From contig NZ_CP029425.2 in the NCBI RefSeq assembly GCF_002278135.3, forward strand, positions 4,254,001 to 4,318,000: a stretch of DNA of 64,000 nt. Direction: 5' to 3'. Origin of the DNA: Bradyrhizobium ottawaense. Lineage in GTDB: Bacteria > Pseudomonadota > Alphaproteobacteria > Rhizobiales > Xanthobacteraceae. The number at the start of each line of letters is the position of its first letter. Position 1 is the stretch's first letter. The notes under the pieces are model-generated. The model did not search any database. It saw nothing but the letters and a program-made list of their open reading frames with translations, and was not told the DNA's origin. Shown here piece after piece: positions 53,770 through 61,964 of this stretch. A program made the position numbers and the translations under genes.

Positions 53770-54707
53770 CAGGCTTCGTTTCCGCGTTTGTTGACATCGC
53801 GCAGGATGAAGATCGCAGCGACCGCCAGGATCGGCACCATGAACAGGGAGACGCAGGCGCCGAGCGGAATGTCGCTGCTCTGGATGCCGACCTGGAACGC
53901 CCAGGTGGCGAACAGATGCGTCGTATCCAGCGGGCCGCCCGACGTCAGGATGCGCACGATGTCGAAATTGGCGAAGGTGACGATCAGCGAGAACAAGGTA
54001 GTGATGGCGATGATGTTGCGCATCATCGGCAAAGTGATGTGCCAGATCTTCTGCCACCAATTGGCGCCGTCGATCTCCGCGGCCTCGTACAGCTGGTCGG
54101 GCACGGATTTCAGCGCGGCCAGATACATGATCAGGAAGAACGGCGCACCGTACCAAACGTTGACGAGGATGACGGAGAAGCGCGCCCAGAAAGTGTCGCC
54201 GAGCCAGGGGATCGGACCGACGCCGAAGAAGGACAGCGTGTAGTTGAAGGCGCTGTAGGAGGGGTCGAACAGCCACAGCCAGGCCAGCGTGCTCATCGCC
54301 GGCGGAATCACCCAGGGCACCAGCAGCATGCCGCGCCATTTGCGTTGCTTCTTGCCCGGAATGTTGTGGACGAAATGCGCGACGATGAAACCGATCAGCG
54401 CCTTGAAGACCACCGCGGTGATGGCGAAGATGCAGGACTGCCGCACCACCATCCAGAACGTCTCGCGCTTGAACAGGAAGGTGAAGTTGCTGAGGCCGAC
54501 GAACTTCGTCATCGCCTTGTTCAGGGTCGCGAGGTAAACCGAGTAGAAGGCGGGATAGAGCACGAGCAGGACGATCAGAAGGATCAGCGGCAGCGTCAGG
54601 AAGAACGCCACCGTCGATTTTCGCCCGAGCGCGTTGCGCAGGCTTGATCCCTTCCGCGCGCCCCTTGCACGGGCGACGCGACCTTGCTCGACGACGACAT
54701 CGGCCAT
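53769..54707 (-). CDS. Carbohydrate ABC transporter permease, MalF/UgpA type
   Basis: 312 aa, six membrane segments after a basic N-terminus, EAA loop YEAAEIDGANWWQKIWHITLPMM. It forms the channel with the MalG-type partner. 140 bp separate it from the binding-protein gene, with a strong hairpin between. Confidence 0.94.
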   Translation of the reverse strand: MADVVVEQGRVARARGARKGSSLRNALGRKSTVAFFLTLPLILLIVLLVLYPAFYSVYLATLNKAMTKFVGLSNFTFLFKRETFWMVVRQSCIFAITAVVFKALIGFIVAHFVHNIPGKKQRKWRGMLLVPWVIPPAMSTLAWLWLFDPSYSAFNYTLSFFGVGPIPWLGDTFWARFSVILVNVWYGAPFFLIMYLAALKSVPDQLYEAAEIDGANWWQKIWHITLPMMRNIIAITTLFSLIVTFANFDIVRILTSGGPLDTTHLFATWAFQVGIQSSDIPLGACVSLFMVPILAVAAIFILRDVNKRGNEA

Positions 54708-54806
54708 CTCAGCTTCCTTGAATCAGCTCTATCTACTTCTTTGTCCACCTCGAAGCCGGCCATTGGGGTCGGCTTCCCGGCCATGCGAATCCGATGACGG
54801 GATGCA

Positions 54807-54835
54807 GGCGGCTCACGCAGATGGCGTGAACCGCC
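54807..54835 (-). other. Intercistronic hairpin between binding-protein and permease genes
   Basis: 12-bp inverted repeat GGCGGCTCACGC / GCGTGAACCGCC (one G-T type mismatch) with a 5-nt loop, 13 bp after the binding-protein stop. No T-run follows on the minus strand. Such hairpins stabilise the binding-protein part of the mRNA so that it is made in excess over the permeases, as in malEFG-type operons. Confidence 0.6.
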
Positions 54836-54847
54836 CGCACACCCCGG

Positions 54848-56188
54848 CTAGCTCCGCATGAAGCCTTCGCACTCGCCCTCGGCCCAGGCGAGGGCCTGAT
54901 CCATGGTCTCGCCGCGTGCAAAACGCAGCGCCATCTTGGTCAGCGTCGCCTGGAAATAGATCTGCTGCGCGATCTTGGGCGGTGCCGGGGACGCCGCGAT
55001 CGACAGCGTCTGATGCTTGTAGGGGTCGGGATAGTGAAACAGCGTTCCCTGCGGCGGTCCTTCCTCGGCCCAGGTCTTGAGCTTGGTCATATTGGCGTAG
55101 GCCGGCAGGTCGTAGCCGCCGCTCACCGCGACGAACTTCTCGATCGACGATGGCGAGGACATGTGAATGAGCAGGCTCTTGGCCGCTTCCTTGTTCTTGC
55201 CGAAGCTCCAGACGCCCCAGAAGTAAGGCAGGTACGGCGCAAACCGGCCCTTCGGACCGGACGGGAAGCCGTGCGTCCAGCACTGCTCGGCGACCTGCGG
55301 CGCATCGCGCTTGGCGACGGCCCAGGCGCTCGGCGGATTGAGGATCATCGCGCCGCGGCCGGAGATCAGCCATTTGTTGTTCGACGCGTCGTCCCAGGAC
55401 GGCGCATCCGGTGGCAGGAAGGCGATCAGCTTCTTGTAGAACTCCATGGCCTGGCGAACCTGATCGGTCTTCACCGTGATATCGCCCTTGGCGTTGACGA
55501 GCTCGGCGCCGAACGACTGGAAGATCGCGCCGGCGGTGTCCACGCTGTCGGTGGTCTCGCCGAGACCGATGCCGAACGGAACGCCGGCCTTGTGGCAAGC
55601 CTCGGCTGCCTTCAGGAAGGTCTCCATGGTCCAGTTCTCGACCTTGGGTGGGCCGCCGGCCGGGTACATCTCCTGCACGTCGATGCCGGCATGCTTCTTC
55701 ATCAGGTCGATGCGGGAGCAGGGACCCTTGATCTGGCTGCCGGGTGTCGCGGGCACTGCGAGCCATTTGCCGCCCGACTGACCGAGATATTTGACGGTGC
55801 CATTCACCTCACCGTTCTGCTTGAGGAGCGGCTCCATGACGTCGTTGAGCGGCTCGAGATTCTCCGAATAGGCCTGCGGCCACCAGCTCGGCATCTGCAG
55901 GATGTCGTGACCGGACTTCGCCTGGGCTTCGGCCGCGGCGGTCAGCTCGATCTTCTTGTTGTTGCTGGTGATGTAGTCGATGGAGACTTCGACCTTCTCC
56001 TTCGCGGCCCATTCATTGACGAGATCGGTGGAGGCCTTGTTGGCGCCCGGCACCCAATGGTCCCAGAAGCCGATCGAGAGTTTGCCGGCGGCGTAAGCGC
56101 CCCGGACATAGGGCGCTGTGATCAGCGCCGCGGAGGACATTGCAGTGGCAGCCACAAATTGACGTCGCGTCAGTGTCTTGCGTGACAT
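54848..56188 (-). CDS. Carbohydrate ABC transporter substrate-binding protein (family 1), Tat-exported
   Basis: 446 aa. Tat-type signal (SRKTLTRRQFVAATAMSSAALI) followed by GKLSIGFWDHWVPGANKASTDLVNEWAAKEKVEVSIDYI, the extracellular sugar-binding family 1 pattern. First gene of a five-gene operon (binding protein, two permeases, ATPase, 2-hydroxyacid dehydrogenase). The substrate is not evident; the dehydrogenase hints at a sugar alcohol or sugar acid. Start at 56188 is fixed by the signal. Confidence 0.93.
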   Translation of the reverse strand: MSRKTLTRRQFVAATAMSSAALITAPYVRGAYAAGKLSIGFWDHWVPGANKASTDLVNEWAAKEKVEVSIDYITSNNKKIELTAAAEAQAKSGHDILQMPSWWPQAYSENLEPLNDVMEPLLKQNGEVNGTVKYLGQSGGKWLAVPATPGSQIKGPCSRIDLMKKHAGIDVQEMYPAGGPPKVENWTMETFLKAAEACHKAGVPFGIGLGETTDSVDTAGAIFQSFGAELVNAKGDITVKTDQVRQAMEFYKKLIAFLPPDAPSWDDASNNKWLISGRGAMILNPPSAWAVAKRDAPQVAEQCWTHGFPSGPKGRFAPYLPYFWGVWSFGKNKEAAKSLLIHMSSPSSIEKFVAVSGGYDLPAYANMTKLKTWAEEGPPQGTLFHYPDPYKHQTLSIAASPAPPKIAQQIYFQATLTKMALRFARGETMDQALAWAEGECEGFMRS

Positions 56189-56653
56189 CTCGTTTCCTCG
56201 CCTGGGTGTTTGTTGTTGGAGTTTCCTCTAAGACTTCTTTTCCGAGCTCTTGTTGGATTTTCTTATTGATGCCATCGGCCCGAGTGAACAATTCACGCAG
56301 GCCGCAGCAAATTGGTAGCGCGATCAGATCATGATTGACCGCGTCTGTCGAGAAAGCCGAACGTCTCGCGCCTAGAACTAACGTTGCGTCCCCGAACGCG
56401 GCATCGCTGTGCCGGTCGTGAGCTGCGATCGCTTGTTTTGCGACGCACACTTCGCGTGAACCGGCCCCGAACGATCCGTGCGCAATTACGCCGCAGTTTC
56501 GAATAAGCCTGCATAACCGCTTCGCGCGAAAGACTTTTCGGACGTGGACAGCATTCGGCTGCGTCTGGACCGCGAAGCGGCGGAAACGATAGAGTTGCAG
56601 CTGGCGGGTGACTCCGCCCCAACAGGCCAGTCAGATCGACGATGGAGACGAGA
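56189..56653. other. Intergenic region between the sugar ABC operon and the LTXXQ-like gene
   Basis: 465 bp with no gene that I accept; ORFs crossing it are antisense-like. It should hold the divergent promoters. A weak inverted repeat GTGAA-CAA-TTCAC lies at 56284-56296, ~100 bp upstream of the binding-protein gene. Nothing else stands out. Confidence 0.6.
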
Positions 56654-57436
56654 ATGATCAACCCGGCGCCGTCTGCGCGGCTTCACATGCGGCGATGGCT
56701 TGCGCTGGGGGCCGTGCTTACGCTGCTGCTCGGTGCGGCCGCAATGGCCCAAGCTCAAGGCTTGGTCAAAGGCGTTCAGGACGGCGCGGCGGCCGGAAAC
56801 AAGGCGGCAGGTCCCGTCGGTGGCGTGCTCGGCGGTGCAATCGGCGGTGTGGTCGGCGTTTTCACCGGCGTGCTCGGCGTCGGCAACAACAATGGCAATC
56901 AGGCCCCGGCCGCCAAGGATGCAGGCAAGGACGCCAAGCAACAGGGCGCGGCCAAGGACAAGGATGCAAAGGGCGCCAAGGCAGGCAAGGGCGCCAAGGC
57001 GAGCAAGGAGGCCAAGAACGCACCGCAGGGCAAGGACAATAAGGATGTCACCGTCCTCACTCAGACCGGCGCGCCGCAGCAGACCGCCGAGCAGATCGTC
57101 GCCAACAGCGATTCCTATATCGAGCGGATCAAGACTCAGCTGAACCTCACGGCTGATCAGGAGAAGCACTGGTACGGCTTCTCGAGCGCAATGCACTACC
57201 TTGGGCATAATGGTGCAGAGCGGCTCAACTTGCGGGTTGCGCGCGCCAAGCGGGATCCGCCCGACGACATTATCGAGCAGATGCGCAACGAGGCGCAGTT
57301 CCTGATCGACCGCGCCGCCGACCAGCGCAATGTCGCCGACGCCGCCGAGCCGCTGTTTTCGAGCCTCGATGACAAGCAGAAGCAGGTCTTCATTCAGGAG
57401 ATGGTGCGGCTGAGCCACGAGCGAGGATTGGATTGA
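56654..57436 (+). CDS. Exported LTXXQ/Spy-like protein with glycine-zipper segment
   Basis: 260 aa from the Met at 56654 (GGAG 6 nt upstream). Signal peptide (LALGAVLTLLLGAAAMAQAQG), a glycine-zipper segment (GPVGGVLGGAIGGVVGVFTGVLGVG), a low-complexity KDAK/AGKGAK linker, then a helical domain with LNLTADQEKHWYGFSSAM, resembling LTXXQ-type (Spy/CpxP-like) periplasmic proteins. It may be a periplasmic chaperone or stress protein bound to the membrane by the zipper. A response-regulator gene follows ~110 bp later. Confidence 0.8.
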   Translation: MINPAPSARLHMRRWLALGAVLTLLLGAAAMAQAQGLVKGVQDGAAAGNKAAGPVGGVLGGAIGGVVGVFTGVLGVGNNNGNQAPAAKDAGKDAKQQGAAKDKDAKGAKAGKGAKASKEAKNAPQGKDNKDVTVLTQTGAPQQTAEQIVANSDSYIERIKTQLNLTADQEKHWYGFSSAMHYLGHNGAERLNLRVARAKRDPPDDIIEQMRNEAQFLIDRAADQRNVADAAEPLFSSLDDKQKQVFIQEMVRLSHERGLD

Positions 57437-57547
57437 TCAAGTTGAATCGGATCGGGCGCGTGTGAATTAACGGCGCCCGCCACGAATTCGTGAATCTTCT
57501 CCGCAATTGAGTTATGATTAGTTTGGCAAGCTGACTGCGGGGTTGAT

Positions 57548-57928
57548 ATGGCGGACGGACTCTCCGTTTTCCTGGTCGAAGACGAGGCGTTGATCCGGAT
57601 GATGATCGCCGACATGGTGGTGGAACTCGGCCACCACGTCGTCGCGGAAGCGGACAATGTCCGGGACGCAAGCGCGTTCGCCATGACCGCGCAATACGAT
57701 ATGGCCATCCTCGACATCAATCTGATGGGCGTTTACGTCGATCCCGTCGCCGACCTGATCGAACGTCGCGGAAAGCCGTTCATGTTCGCCACGGGATACG
57801 GTCCCGAACTGCTGCCGTCCTTGCTCCGGCGCAGGCCGATCCTGCGCAAGCCGATCGCAATGGATCAGCTCAAGGCGATGATCGATTCCATGTTTCCGGG
57901 AGCCCGGTCAAAGCGCCGCACTGAGTGA
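57548..57928 (+). CDS. Single-domain response regulator
   Basis: 126 aa receiver only: acidic pair E11-D12 (VFLVEDEALIRMMI), phosphoacceptor Asp56 (MAILDINLMG), Thr in FATGYG and Lys in LRKPIAMDQL. No output domain, so it acts as a phosphate sink or by protein contact, like CheY or Sma0114-type regulators. Its last codons are part of a downstream tandem repeat. Confidence 0.92.
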   Translation: MADGLSVFLVEDEALIRMMIADMVVELGHHVVAEADNVRDASAFAMTAQYDMAILDINLMGVYVDPVADLIERRGKPFMFATGYGPELLPSLLRRRPILRKPIAMDQLKAMIDSMFPGARSKRRTE

Positions 57929-58042
57929 CGGCAAGGCGCCGCACTGGTGACGGCGAAGACGCCGCACTGAGTGACGGCGAAGACGCCGCACTGAGTGACG
58001 GCGAAGACGCCGCACTGAGTGACGGCGAAGACGCCGCACTGA
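57911..58042. repeat. 24-bp tandem repeat overlapping the response-regulator 3' end
   Basis: Four perfect 24-bp units starting GTGACGGCGAAGACGCCGCA (57947-58042), one 22-bp variant unit (57925-57946) and a partial unit inside the end of the response-regulator gene. Each perfect unit contains GGCG-AAGA-CGCC, able to form a tiny hairpin. The unit matches the gene's final codons plus stop, so it probably arose by slippage or amplification of the gene's end. Confidence 0.9.
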
Positions 58043-58052
58043 GATAGCCCAA

Positions 58053-58081
58053 CGAAAATGGCCGCCCGTCGGGGCGGCCAT
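58053..58081 (-). terminator. Hairpin terminator of the 51-aa gene
   Basis: Perfect 10-bp stem ATGGCCGCCC / GGGCGGCCAT with a 4-nt loop; on the minus strand TTTTCGTT follows. It lies ~25 bp after the stop of the small gene at 58106 and could serve the response-regulator transcript in the other direction. Confidence 0.65.
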
Positions 58082-58105
58082 CTGGCGACGGAATTTGTCG
58101 CGGTC

Positions 58106-58261
58106 TCACATCAGGCCGGCGCCGAGGTCGATGCCGTACGTCATCAGGCCGAACGAGGCGACCAGGCCCGTGCAGCAGAACAGCAAGATGGTCTTGAAGG
58201 ACGAATCGGCGAAACGCGTTTCGACGACGGCCGGCATCGCGGCGATCGAAATCATGCTCAT
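58106..58261 (-). CDS. Small single-span membrane protein (51 aa)
   Basis: From MSMISIAAMPAVVETRFADSS (58261), preceded by AAGGGGG. One membrane segment (TILLFCCTGLVASFGLMTYGIDLG). The ORF start at 58294 lacks such a site. It is followed by a terminator hairpin, which supports a real, short transcript. Function unknown. Confidence 0.6.
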   Translation of the reverse strand: MSMISIAAMPAVVETRFADSSFKTILLFCCTGLVASFGLMTYGIDLGAGLM

Positions 58262-58404
58262 GTCATTGCCCCCTTGTTTGACCCTGAATTGCATCAGGTG
58301 AGGGAAGCCTAGAGCAAAAAGTTTGACGTCAGATTGCGGGGCATCCTTAACGGAATCCCAATTGGATCCCGCGTTCTCCGGGGTCGCGGGCCGGATTGCA
58401 AGTC

Positions 58405-58608
58405 TCAGTTGCGGCCGTTCTTCAGCACCCTGGCAATGGTGTGGGCCGTCATGGCCGCGCGGTCCGAAGCGCGCTGGGCGGCCAGCCGATCTCGCGCCTT
58501 TTCCTCGATCAGCAAGTCGATCAAGGCCAGCCGCTTGTCTTCGTCATCCGCCTCGCTCAGCAGGCGATGATAGCGGTGGTAGTCGAAACCCAAATCCTGC
58601 TTACGCAT
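58405..58608 (-). CDS. Small helical charged protein (67 aa)
   Basis: MRKQDLGFDYHRYHRLLSEADDEDKRLALIDLLIEEKARDRLAAQRASDR is highly charged and fully helical, with a C-terminal VLKNGRN. GGGGGG precedes the Met at 58608. No family recognised; possibly a small regulator or protein-binding helix bundle. Confidence 0.65.
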   Translation of the reverse strand: MRKQDLGFDYHRYHRLLSEADDEDKRLALIDLLIEEKARDRLAAQRASDRAAMTAHTIARVLKNGRN

Positions 58609-58760
58609 GTCACGCCCCCCGCAACTACGCCACACACAAACACACGGCAGAATTGTTTCTCATCCGGAACACGCAGGCAAGCACGTTCCTGCGTGGAACC
58701 GCGTGTGCGCGGCAATCAGCTGTGTATTAATGGAACCATGAGCAGGGAGGACGACCGAAT

Positions 58761-59762
58761 TCAGTTTGGATTGGAGTCGGCGAACATCTTCAGGCCGACG
58801 AAGCTCGCGTCTGGCTTGGTCACGAGCTTGGTCGGGATGTTGCGCAGATAGTCCTGGAAGCGCCCCTTGGCTTCGAAGCGCGCCCGGAACGCAGAGGCGA
58901 GAAGGAACTCGGGGAAGCGCGGCACGATTCCGCCGGCGACATAGACGCCGCCGCGGGCACCGAACGTTACCGCGAGATTGCCGGCGACCGACCCAAGGAT
59001 GGCGCAAAACATCTCCAGCGTCGCGCGGCTGACGGGACAGGTGCCTTCCAGCGCGGCCTTGGTGATGGCGGCAGCGTCGCGGTGCGGCACCTGGGCGCCG
59101 TCAACCTCAGCCAAGGCTTCGTAGAGGTTTTGCAGCCCGGAACCCGAGAGCGCGCCACGCTCGATGGAGACGTGGCCAAGGCGTCGGCGCAAGCACGCAA
59201 TCACACGTTCCTCGCGCTCGTTCTCCGCCGGCAGGGTCGCATGTCCGGCCTCGGTGACGACGGCGAGGCGCGCGCCATGGCGTTCGACCAGACACGAGAC
59301 GCCAAAGCCGGTTCCGGGGCCGACCACCAGCAACGGCTCGCCGGGCAGGCCATCCTGTCCGCCGAGCGGGATCAGATCGGCAGGCCGCAAGGCGGGCAGG
59401 GACCAGGCCACCACCTCGAAATCGTTGAGCACATGGACGCTGTCGAAGCCGAGAGCCGGCTGCAGCTCGTTGCCGTCGATGACCCAGGGACTGTTGGTCA
59501 TGACGCAGCGGTTGTTGGTGACGGGACCCGCCACGGCCAGCACGGCTCTTTGCGGCTGCTCGCCGCCGGACCGGCGCGCCAGCACGTCCGCGATGGCTTC
59601 CCGAACGGTCGGGAAGTCGGCGACCTTCACATAGTCGATCGGTCCGGTCTGGTCGCCGTTGCCGAGGTCGCCGCGGTCCAATTCGCTCCGGATCAGCGCG
59701 AAGCGCGCATTGGTGCCGCCGATATCGGCGAGAAGTATCTGTCCTGTCTTGCCGATATTCAT
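58761..59762 (-). CDS. glk: Glucokinase
   Basis: 333 aa. N-terminal phosphate motif LLADIGGTNARFALI, substrate segment VLNDFEVVAWSLPAL with the catalytic Asp (NDFE), GPGTGFGVSCLV, TEAGHATLPAENEREERV, and the C-terminal GGVYVAGGIVPRFPEFLLAS. Phosphorylates glucose to glucose-6-phosphate. The Met at 59762 restores the canonical beginning; ten further ORF residues are non-conserved. It is divergent from the NAD gene group. Confidence 0.94.
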   Translation of the reverse strand: MNIGKTGQILLADIGGTNARFALIRSELDRGDLGNGDQTGPIDYVKVADFPTVREAIADVLARRSGGEQPQRAVLAVAGPVTNNRCVMTNSPWVIDGNELQPALGFDSVHVLNDFEVVAWSLPALRPADLIPLGGQDGLPGEPLLVVGPGTGFGVSCLVERHGARLAVVTEAGHATLPAENEREERVIACLRRRLGHVSIERGALSGSGLQNLYEALAEVDGAQVPHRDAAAITKAALEGTCPVSRATLEMFCAILGSVAGNLAVTFGARGGVYVAGGIVPRFPEFLLASAFRARFEAKGRFQDYLRNIPTKLVTKPDASFVGLKMFADSNPN

Positions 59763-60021
59763 GACTCCGTGGCTGCCGCCGCCTTGCGGCACGACAACCC
59801 TGTCCTCCAGTCCTTCGACCCGATCCGCGCAGTCGCGGACAGTGCGAGAATCCGCCCTTGGGTGCGCCTAGTCAACACGGACGAGGCCAAACCGTTGCAT
59901 CATGGGGGTTTCCCCATGACCAATTCGCGCGGGGCTTCGCACGGCGCGGGCGGTTGCGAAGCGGCGCGGGAAGGCCGACACTCAGCGGACTTGTCCGGCG
60001 CCGGCGCGCCGGGCACATCGA

Positions 60022-60660
60022 ATGAGCCCGGCGATGAAGATTTCCGACCGCGACGTGTTGCTGGTGATCGACGTGCAGAACGATTTCTGCTCCGGCGGGG
60101 CGCTTGCCGTTCCCGGCGGCGAGAAGGTCGTCCCTGCCATCAACCGAATCGCCCAAAAATTCGCCAATGTGGTGCTGACCCAGGACTGGCATCCGCGCGA
60201 CCACGCCTCGTTCGCGCCGAACCATGCGGGCAAGCAGCCGTTCCAGACCATCGAGCTCGACTACGGCACCCAGGTGCTCTGGCCGGCGCACTGCGTTCAG
60301 GGTACCTCGGGTGCGGAGTTCCATCGCGATCTCGACGTGGTCGGGGCGAGCCTCGTGGTGCGCAAGGGCTTTCGCCGTGACATCGATTCCTATTCGGCGC
60401 TGTTCGAGAACGACAAGCGGACGCCGACGGGACTGCTTGGATATTTGCGCGAACGCGAGCTGAAGACCGTGTTCGTCGCCGGCCTCGCGCTTGATTTCTG
60501 CGTCCGCTTCTCGGCGGAGGATGCCCGCAAGGCAGGGTTCGAGGTCGCCGTCATCGAGGACGCCTGCCGCGGCATCGATCTCGACGGCTCCGTCGCCGCG
60601 GCCCATCGGAGTTTTCGCGACCTCGGCATCTCCATCGTGAGCCTCGAGGCGTTCCTGTGA
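60022..60660 (+). CDS. pncA: Nicotinamidase
   Basis: 212 aa. Catalytic triad D17 (LLVIDVQNDFC), K115 (VVRKGF) and C160 (LALDFCVRFSA); metal-site residues in DWHPRDHASFA. It hydrolyses nicotinamide to nicotinate for NAD salvage. 16 bp before the next gene; nadE follows, so this is an NAD group. MSPAMKI at 60022 or Met5 may start it. Confidence 0.95.
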   Translation: MSPAMKISDRDVLLVIDVQNDFCSGGALAVPGGEKVVPAINRIAQKFANVVLTQDWHPRDHASFAPNHAGKQPFQTIELDYGTQVLWPAHCVQGTSGAEFHRDLDVVGASLVVRKGFRRDIDSYSALFENDKRTPTGLLGYLRERELKTVFVAGLALDFCVRFSAEDARKAGFEVAVIEDACRGIDLDGSVAAAHRSFRDLGISIVSLEAFL

Positions 60661-60676
60661 CGATGGTGAGATAGCC

Positions 60677-61792
60677 ATGGTGAATCAGGCCGGCAAACAG
60701 AGCGGCGCGCAGGGGCCCGTCCCGGACGACCCGCTGCTGTGGCCGTTTGCAGCGGCGCGCCTCGCCATGGACAGCTGCTTCTGGTGGCTGGAGCGCGGTC
60801 CGGCGGAGCAGGGCGACAGCACTTTGTCCTGGACGACCCCGAGCACCGTGGCGCTGGAGCTCGCGACCATGCGCCTGCGCGATTGCTCGCAGGCGCGGTC
60901 CGGCCAGCCGGCGCTGGTCTGCGCGCCCTATGCGCTGCATCGGGCCCTGATCGCCGATTTCGCCCCCGGCCACAGTGTAGTGCAGTCGCTGCAGACCGGC
61001 GGCATCGACCGGGTCTATCTCACCGACTGGCGGTCGGCGACGCCGGATATGCGCTATCTCTCGATCGACAGCTATCTCGGCGATCTCAATGTCGCCATCG
61101 ACGAGATCGGCGCGCCGGTCGATCTGGTCGGCTTGTGCCAGGGCGGCTGGCTGTCGCTGCTTTATGCGGCGCGCTTTCCGGCCAAGGTGCGGCGGCTGGT
61201 GCTGGTCGGCGCTCCCGTGGATCTGTCGATTGAATCCTCGTTGTGCCGGCTTACCCGCAACGCGCCCGAGATGGTCTACGACCAGCTCGTCGCACGCGGC
61301 GGCGGCAATGTCCGCGGCGAGGAGATGCTGCGCTTCTGGTCCAAGGCGCCGAACCGCGACGACATCGTAACGGCGTTGCAGAGAGACCTCTCGGACGAGG
61401 AGGGCGCGGCGCTGCTCGCGCGGTTCGACCGCTGGAACGCCGAGACGCTCGATCTGCCGGGCAAATACTATCTGGAGATCGTCAACCGGATTTTCAGGGA
61501 GAACCAGATCGCTAGCAGCAGTTTCGTCGCTCTTGGTCGCACGGTCGATCCGACGGACGTCAAGGCGCCGGTCTTCCTGCTGGCCGGACTCGACGACGAG
61601 GTCGTGCCGGCTGCGCAGGCGCTCGCCACCGCCGGTCTCCTCGGCACGCCGCCGGCCTTCATTGCGGCGGCTTCCGAGCCGAGCAATCATCTCGGCCTGT
61701 TCATGGGCGCGCGCACCCACGCGCACGCCTGGCCGCGGATCGCCGCGTGGCTGCGCGACGATCTGTCCGGCGTGCTGGCCCGCAGCGCCTGA
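60677..61792 (+). CDS. Polyhydroxyalkanoate-synthase-like alpha/beta hydrolase
   Basis: 371 aa. The nucleophile elbow is GLCQGGW with Cys154 in place of the usual Ser (PHA-synthase-type GxCxGG), plus LAGLDDEVVP (Asp) and SEPSNHLGLFMG (His). It is shorter than class I synthases and lacks their N-terminal domain. It could be a PhaC-like or related acyltransferase, or a hydrolase. It is encoded between pncA and nadE, which gives no clear substrate hint. Confidence 0.8.
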   Translation: MVNQAGKQSGAQGPVPDDPLLWPFAAARLAMDSCFWWLERGPAEQGDSTLSWTTPSTVALELATMRLRDCSQARSGQPALVCAPYALHRALIADFAPGHSVVQSLQTGGIDRVYLTDWRSATPDMRYLSIDSYLGDLNVAIDEIGAPVDLVGLCQGGWLSLLYAARFPAKVRRLVLVGAPVDLSIESSLCRLTRNAPEMVYDQLVARGGGNVRGEEMLRFWSKAPNRDDIVTALQRDLSDEEGAALLARFDRWNAETLDLPGKYYLEIVNRIFRENQIASSSFVALGRTVDPTDVKAPVFLLAGLDDEVVPAAQALATAGLLGTPPAFIAAASEPSNHLGLFMGARTHAHAWPRIAAWLRDDLSGVLARSA

Positions 61793-61964
61793 GCTCGCCA
61801 AGGTACCGGGCAGACCAAGGCGCTGGGCAGATGGCGCTGGGCAGACCGCGGCGCAAATCCGTTATGCATGACGGCGGATGGCCTGCACGGGACCGGGTCG
61901 ATGGGCTACATAGGGTCTGGAGCTGACGGCTTCGGCAGCGAAGAGATTAAGGGTACTGCGCTCG

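Noticed and set aside
57870..58109. Minus-strand ORF with repeated SAASSPSL units
   Set aside because: A by-product of reading the 24-bp tandem repeat in frame; no start context or conservation to support it.
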